From: DAIDKA01 sp036267975
Lineage (GTDB): Bacteria > Pseudomonadota > Gammaproteobacteria > Steroidobacterales > Steroidobacteraceae
Length of the DNA: 64,000 bases
Direction: 5' to 3'
Assembly (NCBI GenBank): GCA_036267975.1
Contig: DATAVA010000062.1
Span: forward strand, 7,032-71,031
The first letter of the stretch is position 1, and every line of letters starts with the position of its first letter. Shown here piece after piece: positions 17,235 through 26,284 of the stretch. Under the pieces are notes generated by a model. It did not search any database. It saw only the letters and a program-made list of their open reading frames with translations, and was not told where the DNA came from. The position numbers and the translations under genes were made by a program.

Positions 17235-18864
17235 GATGAAGTGCCTCGATGGGATCCAGGCCCGCGGCGCGCCGGGCCGGATAGACGCCAAAGATGATGC
17301 CAAGTATTGCGGCCACCGCGATGGCCACCAGGCTGGACAGGATGGAAATGTCGATCGAATACTGGAAGAACTTTTCCAGGCTGCCGGAAGCAAGCGCGCC
17401 GACGGCGGTGCCAAGCAGGCCCCCGATCACGGAGAGCAGCACGGCCTCGGCCACGAACTGCGTGATGACATCGCTGCGGCGTGCACCCAGGGCCATGCGC
17501 AGCCCGATTTCGCGGGTGCGTTCGGTCACTGACAGCAACAGGATGTTCATGATGCCAATGCCCCCCACCAGCAGCGAAACGGCTGCAACGCCGGCCAGCA
17601 GGCTGATCATGGTGTTGTTGGCACGCTTGAGGGAGTCGGCAATGCGGCCGATGGTGACCTTGTCGACGTCCTCCATGTTGCCGCCCAGAACGCGGGCCAG
17701 CGTGGGCGGCAGGCCATGTCCGATGGCGAGCTGAGCCTGCGTGCGCACGGTGAAATCATCCGCCATGCGCTCGTTGATCTTATGCCGCGTGCGCAACAGG
17801 TCGACTATCCGGCGCGAGATCAGGCTGGTATCGCCCACTGACTTCGTGGTCACCGTGATAGTATTGAGCTTGCCCAGGTCCAGAAGCCTCTGCACCGTGG
17901 TCACGGGCAGGTAGAAGGCGTCGAACTCGTGGTCGCCTGGGGTCGGCTGGGTCGCCCAGCTGCGGCTGCTGACCAAACCGATTACCTTGAAATTCTGATT
18001 CCACAGCATGACCGTGCGACCCATTGGGTTAATGTCGTGGCCGAAGAGGTGGTCGCTGGCAACGCGGCCCAGCACCATCACCTGCCGCGCCTCCTTCACG
18101 TCATCCGGAGTGAAGAAGGCTCCATATGGAAACACCCAGCCCGTGCGGATCATCGGCAGGGTGTCATCGGTGCCGCGCATGTAGGTGAACCAGCTGTTGT
18201 CCTCCTGGCCTTGCACTTTCAGACGCTGATCCTCCTGGATACTCGAGGCCACGTACTGCACGCCGTCCATGGCTCGAATGGCATCCGCGTCCTTGCGCGT
18301 GAGAGTCGCGGCCGCCCCGAGGCCTGCCATGGAGTCACCCAGCCGCTGCGCCGCCGTTGGATGGTCGTGCACCGCGAACGGATCGTCCTCTTCGTGGACC
18401 GCGATCAGATCGCCGTCGCCGTCCCGGGCAAGTCCCAGGCGCCGCGCCAGCGGTGCCGCTCCGCGCGAGTCATTGTAGGAAGTGGGCAGAACGCCTTCCC
18501 AGGACTGCGTGGGGGGCCGATTCAGTTGCAGCTGTGGCGGCAACAGCGCACCGTTGTGGTCGGTGCTGTCCTCGCCCGACTTGGCGCCGGTGGGTACGCC
18601 GTCGCCCGCACCGCTCTCATGCGTGCCGACATTGCCCACGCCCTGCAGGTAATTGCCGGCCGTCACCACGATGACGTTGGCCCCCGCGGCACGCAGTTGA
18701 TCGCTGATGGCTTGCTGGGCGCCGCGCCCCAGCGCCACGCTGGTCACCAGGGCGCCGACGCCGACGCCCATGCCGATGATGGCCAAGGTGGTCTGCAGAC
18801 GGTTGCGCTTCAGAGCGCCCAGGGCGAGCGTCAGGCAGTGACGGATCGGCATCATGGGGGTCAC
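17227..18864 (-). CDS. MacB/FtsX-type ABC transporter permease (first copy)
   Basis: 545 residues, the longest of the three. It has TM1 (TTLAIIGMGVGVGALVTSVA), an enlarged periplasmic domain with an acidic/Pro-rich stretch at about 70-160, and the C-terminal FtsX core SLLVGGIGIMNILLLSVTER then TREIGLRMALGA. The GTG start at 18864 overlaps the ATPase stop region; an ATG nine bases later (18855) is an alternative. It directly follows the ATPase gene and is the most likely primary partner. Confidence 0.92.
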   Translation of the reverse strand: MTPMMPIRHCLTLALGALKRNRLQTTLAIIGMGVGVGALVTSVALGRGAQQAISDQLRAAGANVIVVTAGNYLQGVGNVGTHESGAGDGVPTGAKSGEDSTDHNGALLPPQLQLNRPPTQSWEGVLPTSYNDSRGAAPLARRLGLARDGDGDLIAVHEEDDPFAVHDHPTAAQRLGDSMAGLGAAATLTRKDADAIRAMDGVQYVASSIQEDQRLKVQGQEDNSWFTYMRGTDDTLPMIRTGWVFPYGAFFTPDDVKEARQVMVLGRVASDHLFGHDINPMGRTVMLWNQNFKVIGLVSSRSWATQPTPGDHEFDAFYLPVTTVQRLLDLGKLNTITVTTKSVGDTSLISRRIVDLLRTRHKINERMADDFTVRTQAQLAIGHGLPPTLARVLGGNMEDVDKVTIGRIADSLKRANNTMISLLAGVAAVSLLVGGIGIMNILLLSVTERTREIGLRMALGARRSDVITQFVAEAVLLSVIGGLLGTAVGALASGSLEKFFQYSIDISILSSLVAIAVAAILGIIFGVYPARRAAGLDPIEALHHE

Positions 18865-19604
18865 TACCCGTTCGCCACGCTGCGCAGTTCGACCATCTCC
18901 AGGGCGTGCACCGGAACGTTGGGCTTGTCGCTGACGATCAGCCCGTCCCGGATGGAAACGATGCGAGTGCCGTAGCGGGCCACATCCATGTCATGCGTAA
19001 TCAGTACTACGGTGATAGTGCGTTTCTCGCGCAGTTCCTGCAGCAACATCATGACCTCGATGCTGGTCTTGGTATCGAGGTTACCGGTGGGCTCATCCGC
19101 CAGGATCAGGCTGGGCTGATTCACCAGCGCGCGCGCGATGGCCACGCGCTGCTGCTGACCACCCGAGAGCTGGCTTGGATGATGGTCGGCCCGCTCGTCG
19201 AGTCCCATCGCCGTAAGCGCAGCAAGGGCCTGCTTGTGCCGCTCCGCGGCCGGCACGACGGGATGGCCGTACAGCAGCGGCACCTCGACGTTCTCCAGAG
19301 CCGTGGTGCGCGGCAGCAGGTTGAAGCCCTGGAACACGAAGCCGATCTGCTTGTTGCGGATCGCCGCGAGATCGTCCCGCGGCAGCGCCGAAACGTCACG
19401 ATCGTTCAGCAGGAACTGGCCCGAAGTGGGCCGATCGAGGCAGCCCAGAATGTGCATCATGGTCGACTTGCCCGACCCCGACGGCCCGATAATGGTGACG
19501 AACTCGCCCGGCTTTACATCGAGCGAGACATCGCGCAACGCGTGCACCTGATTGTCGCCCAGCTGGTAGGTCTTGGACAGGTTGCGAAGCGATATGACTG
19601 ACAT
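18864..19604 (-). CDS. ABC transporter ATP-binding protein (MacB/LolD type)
   Basis: 246 residues from the ATG with GGAGG 5-6 bases upstream. Walker A is GPSGSGKST, the Q loop is FVFQGFNLLP, the signature is LSGGQQQRVAIARAL, and Walker B is LILADEPTGNLD with the switch His in ITHDMDVARYG. This is the LolD/MacB/FtsE class that powers mechanotransmission rather than direct substrate passage. It is the only ATPase for three downstream permeases. Confidence 0.95.
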   Translation of the reverse strand: MSVISLRNLSKTYQLGDNQVHALRDVSLDVKPGEFVTIIGPSGSGKSTMMHILGCLDRPTSGQFLLNDRDVSALPRDDLAAIRNKQIGFVFQGFNLLPRTTALENVEVPLLYGHPVVPAAERHKQALAALTAMGLDERADHHPSQLSGGQQQRVAIARALVNQPSLILADEPTGNLDTKTSIEVMMLLQELREKRTITVVLITHDMDVARYGTRIVSIRDGLIVSDKPNVPVHALEMVELRSVANG

Positions 19605-19615
19605 AGGAACCTCCC

Positions 19616-21235
19616 TCAATTCAGGCCGGCATAGTCGTACAGCGTGGTGGCTACGGATTTCTCCGCGCCCGCATAACCGTAGGTCTTGCCCGCGCCCTCG
19701 ATGACGTAGAACTCGTTGGCCGCGTGCGCGCCGCCACCAGAACCCACCGCACCGCCTCCAATCGGGAGGCTGATCGGATCGCCCGAGAACAGATACGCCG
19801 GCCAGTAGCCGCCCAGGATGCTCGCCTGACCCTCGACCGGCGGCGAACGGCGCGCCGAACCGAACGCCGTCAGCATCCTGTCGCCGGCCTTCGCGATGTC
19901 GGAGTCGTGGCGCTGCTTGGCCCAGGGGACGTCACCTATCACGCGGATCTGCACGTCCTTGTAGCCCTCCTTGTCCAGGTAGGCCCGCAGCTTCTTGACG
20001 ATGTCGGGCCCGGTCATGTTCGGTATGTAGCGGATGTTGTGCTTGGACGTGATGGTATTGGGCAGGATGGCACCCGAGCCGCCCGGAAACATGTTGCCGC
20101 TCCAGATTCCGTCCAGGTTGAACGACACACCGTGACGCTGCATGGTGACGATATCGATGGGCTTGTCGGCGATGAAGCGCGCCACGCCCAGGTTTTTCGC
20201 CGCCTGCACCGGGTTCATGTTCTTCGCCGCGGCCGCGAGGCTGGCCTTCTCCGCCGCGGTCAGCGGCACGATGTTGTCGTAGAAACCGGGGATCAGGATC
20301 TTGTTGCCGTTGTCCGTGACCAGCGAGGACAGCATCTTGATGTGACGCCAGGCCGGGGAGTCCACCGAGCGCTTGTTGGCGCCATGGATGTTGCTGTACA
20401 CCGGGCCCCGGCCCCAGGACTTGCCCGAGGTGGTCAGCTCGATGTAAAGGCACCCTTCCGAAGGGCCAGGCCCCAGCATGGCATCGGCGCCCTTGAACAG
20501 GTCGGCGTGGGCCTTGACGAAGGTGCGCAGGCCGACGTCCATGCGCTCCTCGTCGCCCTCGGCGACAAAGATGATGTTCACCGGCAGCTTGCCCGTCACC
20601 GCCTTGATGGACATCAGGGCGTTCCACTGAGCCATCTCCGGGCCCTTGGAGTTGGTGGCGCCGCGGCCGATCAACACTTTCTTATATGGTGGCTGTGCCA
20701 CCAGGTCTGCGGCAAACGGCGGCCGGATCCACAGATCCGGTTGCGTGATCGGCATGGTGTCGTACTGCCAGTAGATCACGATCGTCTTCTTGGCACCCTC
20801 GTCACACTTCGCGAAGACAACCGGATTGCTCTGCTCGCCCCACTCGGTGATACCCGGATCGTAGACCTTGGTCAGCTGGCAGCCCAGCTGGTCGAAGTAG
20901 CCCTTGACCATCTGGGCCGACTCCTGGATACCCTCGCCGGTGTTGGAGATTGATGGCTGCTGGATCCACTTCTGCAGGTTCTGCACGTGCTCATCAATGT
21001 GCGCATCGATGTACTTGTAGACCTTGGGCAGGTCCGGGTTCTTGATCTGGCTCATGTCGATCTTGACCGTCTCGTCGCCGTTCGGACGAATGCCGGTGGC
21101 CAGGGGGGCCACGTGGCCCATGGCCACCTGCCGGCCCGGCGCCATGGATTGAGTCTGCGCGGAGGCGGCCAGCGGCAGCAGCGCCACGCCACCCGCCATG
21201 AGAGTGGACCGGATAAAACTGTGAATTTGCTTCAT
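19616..21235 (-). CDS. M20-family peptidase-like protein, secreted (copy 2)
   Basis: 539 residues with a Sec signal (LMAGGVALLPLAASAQ). M20 landmarks are present: GRGATNSKG at 190-198, EGDEE at 226-230 (general-base Glu pair) and GGGAHAANE with H504. Two canonical zinc-site residues differ: the usual H-x-D motif reads YWQYDTMP, with Gln157 where His is expected, and the bridging Asp is Asn195. The family cleaves dipeptides or N-acyl amino acids. It may use a modified metal site or be a binding protein. About three quarters of the residues match the neighbouring paralogue, so the pair is a tandem duplication. Confidence 0.85.
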   Translation of the reverse strand: MKQIHSFIRSTLMAGGVALLPLAASAQTQSMAPGRQVAMGHVAPLATGIRPNGDETVKIDMSQIKNPDLPKVYKYIDAHIDEHVQNLQKWIQQPSISNTGEGIQESAQMVKGYFDQLGCQLTKVYDPGITEWGEQSNPVVFAKCDEGAKKTIVIYWQYDTMPITQPDLWIRPPFAADLVAQPPYKKVLIGRGATNSKGPEMAQWNALMSIKAVTGKLPVNIIFVAEGDEERMDVGLRTFVKAHADLFKGADAMLGPGPSEGCLYIELTTSGKSWGRGPVYSNIHGANKRSVDSPAWRHIKMLSSLVTDNGNKILIPGFYDNIVPLTAAEKASLAAAAKNMNPVQAAKNLGVARFIADKPIDIVTMQRHGVSFNLDGIWSGNMFPGGSGAILPNTITSKHNIRYIPNMTGPDIVKKLRAYLDKEGYKDVQIRVIGDVPWAKQRHDSDIAKAGDRMLTAFGSARRSPPVEGQASILGGYWPAYLFSGDPISLPIGGGAVGSGGGAHAANEFYVIEGAGKTYGYAGAEKSVATTLYDYAGLN

Positions 21236-21280
21236 CGAAATATTCCTGTTTGATACTCGGGGATCATCGCGGCATGTGTC

Positions 21281-22924
21281 TCAGTTCAGGCCCGCGAAGT
21301 CGTACAACACCGTGGCGACTGACTTCTCCGCCCCCGCAATGCCGTAGGTCTTGCCGGCACCTTCGATGACGTAGAACTCGTTGGCGGCGTGAGCGCCACC
21401 GCCCGAACCCGCCATCCCAGCCGCAATCGGAATGTTGAGCGGACTACCCGCGAACAGGTACGCCGGCCAGTAACCGCCTAGGATGCTGGCGCCGTCCTGG
21501 ATCGGCTTCTCGTACGGGATGTTGAAGGTGTCGAACGTCTTCTCCACCGCGTGGGCGATAGCCGTGTCGTAGTGCATCTTGGCCCAGGGCACGTCGCCGA
21601 CGACATTGATCTTTACGTCCTTGTAGCCCTCCTTGTCCAGGAAGGCGCGCAGCTTCTTGACGATATCCGGCCCGGACATGTTCGGCACATAGCGGATGTT
21701 GTGCTTGGAGGTGATGGTGTTGGGCAGGATCGCGCCCGAGCCGCCCGGGAACATGTTGCCGCTCCAGATGCCATCCAGGTTGAATGACGTGCCATGACGC
21801 TGCATGGTGACGATGTCGATGGGCTTCTCGGCGATGAACCGGGCGACGCCCAAGTTCTTCGCCGCCTGCAGCGGGTTCATGTTCTTCGCCATCGCCGCGA
21901 GCATGGCCCGCTCCTCCGGCGTCAGTCCCTCGATATCATCGTAGAAGCCCGGGATCAGCACCCTGTTGCCGTTCTCCGCCACCAGCGTCGAGAGCATCTT
22001 GATGTGACGCCAGGCCGGGGAGTCCACCGAGCGCTTGTTGGCGCCGTGGATGTTGCTGTACACCGGTCCCCGGCCCCACGACTTGCCGCTCGTCGTCAGC
22101 TCAAGGTAGAGGCATCCTTCGGAGCCGCCGCCAATCTGCTGGCCGCCGAAGCGGTACATGGCGTCGGCGCCTTTGAACAGGTCGGCGTGGGCCTTGACGA
22201 AGGTGCGGTAGCCCATGTCCATGCGCTCCTCATCGCCCTCCGCCACGATAATCAGGTTCACGGGCAACTTGCCGGTGACGGCCTTGATGGACATCAGCGC
22301 GTTCCACTGCGCCATCTGCGGACCCTTGGAATTGACCGCGCCGCGGCCGATCAGCACCTTCTTGTACGGCGGCTGTGCGACCAGGTCACCGGCAAACGGC
22401 GGTCGGATCCAAAGGTCCGGCTGCGTGATCGGCATGGTGTCGTACATCCAGTAGATCACCAGCGTCTTCTTCGCTCCCTCGTCGCACTTGGCGTACACCA
22501 CTGGATTGCTCTGCTGGCCCCACTCGGCGATGCCCGGGTCGTAGACCTTGGTCTGCTGACAGCCCAGCTGGTCGAAGTAGCCCTTGACCATCTGCGCCGA
22601 CTCCTGGATGCCCTCGCCCGTATTGGAAATGCTGGGCTGCTGGATCCAGTGCTGCAGGTTGCGCACGTGCTCGTCGATGTGCGCATCGATGTACTTGTAG
22701 ATCTTGGGCAGGTCCGGATTCTTGATCCTGCTCATGTCGATGCCGATCTCGGTATCCCCCTGCGGGCGGATTCCGGTGGCTTCCGGCGCCGGAGCCGTCG
22801 AGGCCACCTGCCGGCCCGGCGCCATTTGCTGCGCGGAGGCCGTCAGTGTCAGCAGTGCAGCGCTGTAGGCGAGCAGCGCGGCGTGCACGTGCCGGCGGCT
22901 CGGCTTCCTCGTTGTCTTTTCCAT
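21281..22924 (-). CDS. M20-family peptidase-like protein, secreted (copy 1)
   Basis: About 547 residues from the ATG at 22924, which has AAGGA 9 bases upstream; an in-frame start at 22975 would add 17 residues with a repeated MERTTDMEKTT. A twin-Arg-like N-terminus (KPSRRHVHAALLAYSAALL) precedes a signal core. Same landmarks as copy 2: GRGAVNSKG, EGDEE, GGGAHAANE. The H-x-D position reads YWMYDTMP, with Met instead of His, and the bridging Asp is again Asn. It also has an extra RFGGQQIGGG loop absent from copy 2. Confidence 0.85.
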   Translation of the reverse strand: MEKTTRKPSRRHVHAALLAYSAALLTLTASAQQMAPGRQVASTAPAPEATGIRPQGDTEIGIDMSRIKNPDLPKIYKYIDAHIDEHVRNLQHWIQQPSISNTGEGIQESAQMVKGYFDQLGCQQTKVYDPGIAEWGQQSNPVVYAKCDEGAKKTLVIYWMYDTMPITQPDLWIRPPFAGDLVAQPPYKKVLIGRGAVNSKGPQMAQWNALMSIKAVTGKLPVNLIIVAEGDEERMDMGYRTFVKAHADLFKGADAMYRFGGQQIGGGSEGCLYLELTTSGKSWGRGPVYSNIHGANKRSVDSPAWRHIKMLSTLVAENGNRVLIPGFYDDIEGLTPEERAMLAAMAKNMNPLQAAKNLGVARFIAEKPIDIVTMQRHGTSFNLDGIWSGNMFPGGSGAILPNTITSKHNIRYVPNMSGPDIVKKLRAFLDKEGYKDVKINVVGDVPWAKMHYDTAIAHAVEKTFDTFNIPYEKPIQDGASILGGYWPAYLFAGSPLNIPIAAGMAGSGGGAHAANEFYVIEGAGKTYGIAGAEKSVATVLYDFAGLN

Positions 22925-22971
22925 GTCAGTTGTCCTTTCCATGTCTGTTCTCTGTTGCTTCCCCTTCCGCA

Positions 22972-25968
22972 TCACTTGAATTCGACCTTGAATCCAAGCG
23001 TCCAGGAGCGACCCAGATTGTCGTACAGGTAGGTGTTGGTCTGCGGGTACGCCGGGGTGTTCTCCGCGCCGTAGGTGGTGTTGCTCATACCGGCAATCCG
23101 GGGCGGATCACGGTTCAGCAGGTTCTTGGCCATGAAGAACACACTTGCGGTGGCGCGGTCGTTGATGAATATCTGCTTGGTGATGGAACCATCGAAGTAG
23201 AAGGCGCTGGGCGCCGTGGTGATGTTGGCGGTCTTGTAGATGCCCGTGCCGGGCGTGCAGCCAGCGGTGCACTGCACGTAGACGTCGGTGGCGTCATTCA
23301 AGCTGCCGCTGCTTACCCCGCGCATCACGAGGTCGTAGGACCAGGAGTCCTTTGTGTACATGGCCTCCAGGCGTCCCAGCCAGTTCGGCGTTGCCCCGGT
23401 GTTCGTACCGGCCAGGTTGATCGCCTGCACGTTGTTATTCGTCGTGAAGGTTATGTAGTGCGTGGCCAGGGCGTGGATGGTCAGCTTGCCGGAGAGCTTG
23501 TCCCATACGGTGGCCAGGTCCTTCTCGTAGGTGGACTCGACGTCCATGCCGCGCTCGGACAGGCTGTAAAGGTTCTGGTAGACCTCCACGATGACCGGAG
23601 TGCTGGCGCCACTGCTCGGCAGTCCGTAGGCATTCAGCTCCAGATATTTGCAGTACTGCGCCCCGGCACCGCCGGCGTAGCAGGCGTTGACCTCCTGCTG
23701 TGCGGAAAGGTCGCTGATGAGATTGCTCATCTCGATGTCGTAGTAGTCGACCGACGCCTGGAAGCCCGGCACGAAGTCGGGCTGGAACACCACGCCATAG
23801 ACATCCGTTTTGGCGGTCTCCGGCTTCACATCCGTTGAACCTTCCAGCTTCTGCACGAACAGCAGGGCAGCACCGTTGTCCCACGGATTCGTCACGGAAT
23901 TGGTACGCGCAGTTCCGGGGGAAAACAACTCCGCCAGGTTGCCGGCGCGGATGTCGGCCGAACGCGTGACGCGGAAGGTCACATCGCTGATGGGCGAGTA
24001 CGTGAGGCCCAGCTTCCAGGAGTCCGTGCCACCGGAGGTGCTGTAGTGGGTCTCGCGAATCGCACCGTTGAAGTCCAGGCCCGTGTACAGGGGCACCAGG
24101 GTCTCCGCATACCCCTCCGCCACCGTATAGCTGGCATTGGTGGCGACGTAGTTGCCGTACTTCCAGTAGTTGCCGTAGGTCGGGTCATAGATGGGATCGA
24201 CATCGCCCGAAACGGCCTCGCGCCGCCCCTCGGCACCCAGTGCCACCGAAATCGGACCGGCCCAGCCCTTGATATCGTTGGTGGTGAAATCCGCCGCGCC
24301 CTCGTCGAGTTCGAAGGTCTCATGGCGGGTGGGATCGCCCGCGATGTACGCCAGCGCACCGGGAAGCTGCGCCGCGCCAAGACCGAAGATGTTGATCGGT
24401 ACACAGCCGGCGGCCTGGGCTGCGGCGGAGGCGCAGACCGGACCGGTCGGACCTGCCACCGCATTGATGGCATTGGCGAAGTAGGCATTGTTGGTGGTGC
24501 CGGGCAGCGTCTCGATATCTTGGGTCTGAGCGAACGAGGCGTGCGTGTCCCATTTCCAAGTCATGTTGAATAGGGCGACGTGGCCGTCCCCACCGATCAG
24601 GAAGCGGTCGGAGGCGCGGGTGTCGTCGGACTGCGCAGCGGTGAGGAACCCGGCCCCGGTCGTGCCCAGAGTGAACGGGGTGGTGACTTTCGACGCCAGC
24701 GACGGATACAGGGACTGCAGGAAGTAGTTGTTGGGCTGGATGGTGATGGTCGAGCCGGTGTAGGTCGGAGCGTCGTAGTAGCTGAACCCCCAGTACCGCC
24801 CGTAGGAGGCCTCGAGGAAGACCTCAGCGCCATCGCTGAGGTCGAAGCTGGCCCGGCCGAAGGCGTTCTGGCGCTTTTGGGTCGGAACGAGGCCGCTCTT
24901 GCCGAACTGGCCGCTGTCGGTGTACTGCCAGTCACCGCCCCGCATCCACTGACCCGTGGCGGGGCTGCCGTAAGCCAGCTGATTGAGGCTGGCCGCACCG
25001 TTGGCGCCGACCTGGCCAAAGTAGGTGCCCTTGAGCGCACCCGAAGTGATCAGGCCCCCAGGGGTGTAGGTGGAAAGGCCGGTGCCCGGGCCGGCAATGA
25101 CCTGCGGACCGCCGGCCGCGATGTTGGCGGCGGAGTTGGCCATCGCGAAGTACCCGGCCTCATCATAAGCGGGCACTGTGTTCAGGATGCCGTTGTCGCC
25201 ATACAGCTCGCCGCTGAAGAGCACATGTCCGCGGCCATCGGCGAACCCGGCGCCCGCGGTCAGCGTGAACTTGCGAGTCGGGTCGCCATAGTCCTGGTAC
25301 TCGCCGTACTGGTAGGAGGCCTTGATGCCGGTGAACTGCTTATCGAGGATGAAGTTGATCACCCCGCCGACCGCCCCCGAGCCATAGGCGGCCGAGGCGC
25401 CGCCGGTGGTGACATCGATGCCAGTGATCAGTGACTGCGGAATGGTGTTGACGTCAACGAGACCCTCGATGGTCGAGGGCGCCCAGCGCTGCCCGTCCAC
25501 CAACACCAGCGTGCGGTTGGTTCCCAGGTTGCGCAGGTTCAGCGCCGCAACGCCGGCCTCGCCATTGGACAACGCACCGGACGAATTGTCGGGCGTGGCG
25601 CTGCCCGCCAAAGCGGGCAGCGTCGTGGCGAAGTCAATGATGTTGGAGGGCGCTGCGGCCTGGAGGGAGGCCGCGCTGATGGAGGTCACCGGCTGCGGAG
25701 AGTCATAGCCGCCGCGCGTGAGATGCGAGCCGGTGATGACGACCTCGCTGATCGCATCGGAATCCGAAGTCGCCGCACTACTGGTGTCGGCCGTCGCGGC
25801 GGCGGAAGCCGCCGCGGCATCACTGGCCAGCAGCTGCCCGGCGGGCGCTGCCTGCGCATCGGCCGGTGCCCCGAAGACGAGAGCCTTGCCGGCCAGCAGC
25901 AGTGCGACCGCCGCCCCGACCGACAGGCCTGTGATACCGCCGCATCGTTCCCTATTTGATTTCGACAT
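22972..25968 (-). CDS. TonB-dependent outer-membrane receptor
   Basis: 998 residues from the ATG at 25968; the frame continues upstream, but that part overlaps a leader hairpin. A signal-like segment (VGAAVALLLAGKALVFGAP) leads to a TonB box at DAISEVVITGS. The plug follows (PSNIIDFATTLPAL ... TNRTLVLVDGQRW ... GGASAAYGSGAVGGVINFIL), then the beta barrel ending in Phe-rich LGRSWTLGFKVEFK. It belongs to the large group common in Caulobacter, Sphingomonas and xanthomonads for peptides, glycans and siderophores. It is the first gene of the operon below a tandem glycine riboswitch, and its partner genes are peptidases. Confidence 0.94.
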   Translation of the reverse strand: MSKSNRERCGGITGLSVGAAVALLLAGKALVFGAPADAQAAPAGQLLASDAAAASAAATADTSSAATSDSDAISEVVITGSHLTRGGYDSPQPVTSISAASLQAAAPSNIIDFATTLPALAGSATPDNSSGALSNGEAGVAALNLRNLGTNRTLVLVDGQRWAPSTIEGLVDVNTIPQSLITGIDVTTGGASAAYGSGAVGGVINFILDKQFTGIKASYQYGEYQDYGDPTRKFTLTAGAGFADGRGHVLFSGELYGDNGILNTVPAYDEAGYFAMANSAANIAAGGPQVIAGPGTGLSTYTPGGLITSGALKGTYFGQVGANGAASLNQLAYGSPATGQWMRGGDWQYTDSGQFGKSGLVPTQKRQNAFGRASFDLSDGAEVFLEASYGRYWGFSYYDAPTYTGSTITIQPNNYFLQSLYPSLASKVTTPFTLGTTGAGFLTAAQSDDTRASDRFLIGGDGHVALFNMTWKWDTHASFAQTQDIETLPGTTNNAYFANAINAVAGPTGPVCASAAAQAAGCVPINIFGLGAAQLPGALAYIAGDPTRHETFELDEGAADFTTNDIKGWAGPISVALGAEGRREAVSGDVDPIYDPTYGNYWKYGNYVATNASYTVAEGYAETLVPLYTGLDFNGAIRETHYSTSGGTDSWKLGLTYSPISDVTFRVTRSADIRAGNLAELFSPGTARTNSVTNPWDNGAALLFVQKLEGSTDVKPETAKTDVYGVVFQPDFVPGFQASVDYYDIEMSNLISDLSAQQEVNACYAGGAGAQYCKYLELNAYGLPSSGASTPVIVEVYQNLYSLSERGMDVESTYEKDLATVWDKLSGKLTIHALATHYITFTTNNNVQAINLAGTNTGATPNWLGRLEAMYTKDSWSYDLVMRGVSSGSLNDATDVYVQCTAGCTPGTGIYKTANITTAPSAFYFDGSITKQIFINDRATASVFFMAKNLLNRDPPRIAGMSNTTYGAENTPAYPQTNTYLYDNLGRSWTLGFKVEFK

Positions 25969-26010
25969 GCGAATACATCTCCCTGGCACCTTATTCAGCT
26001 GCCCAATTAG

Positions 26011-26081
26011 GATCGATCTGCGCTCGCCGCCGCCGGTTCTACTAAAAGTCGGCAAAGCTTGCCGACGGCGGCAGATCGATC
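26011..26081 (-). terminator. Nested inverted repeats with terminator-like hairpin in the receptor leader
   Basis: On the minus strand an 8-bp perfect hairpin GTCGGCAA-GCT-TTGCCGAC (26066-26048) is followed by TTTTAG, the form of a weak intrinsic terminator. It is enclosed by an 11-base perfect inverted repeat GATCGATCTGC at 26011-26021 and 26071-26081. It lies between the glycine riboswitch and the receptor start, so it could act as an attenuator. Coupling to the aptamer, about 200 bases away, is unproven. Confidence 0.5.
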
Positions 26082-26284
26082 AGCAATAACTCAGTAACGT
26101 TTTTGGTCTTGGCCGCGACCTACCGCCGCCGAAACTGTCCAACCGACAGACCCGGCTTGAGGCATGGCACGTGACATCCAGACATGTGGCGGATGTATGC
26201 ATTTCCGCCATTTCTAAGGGTCTTCATTTCTGCTCCAGTGCAGCGGCGAATTTGAATGACGGCGCGTCCCGTTCATGGGTGTTT

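Noticed and set aside
19724..23032. Long plus-strand frames over the M20 genes
   Set aside because: Mirror frames of the two M20 paralogues, similar to each other only because the genes are duplicates.
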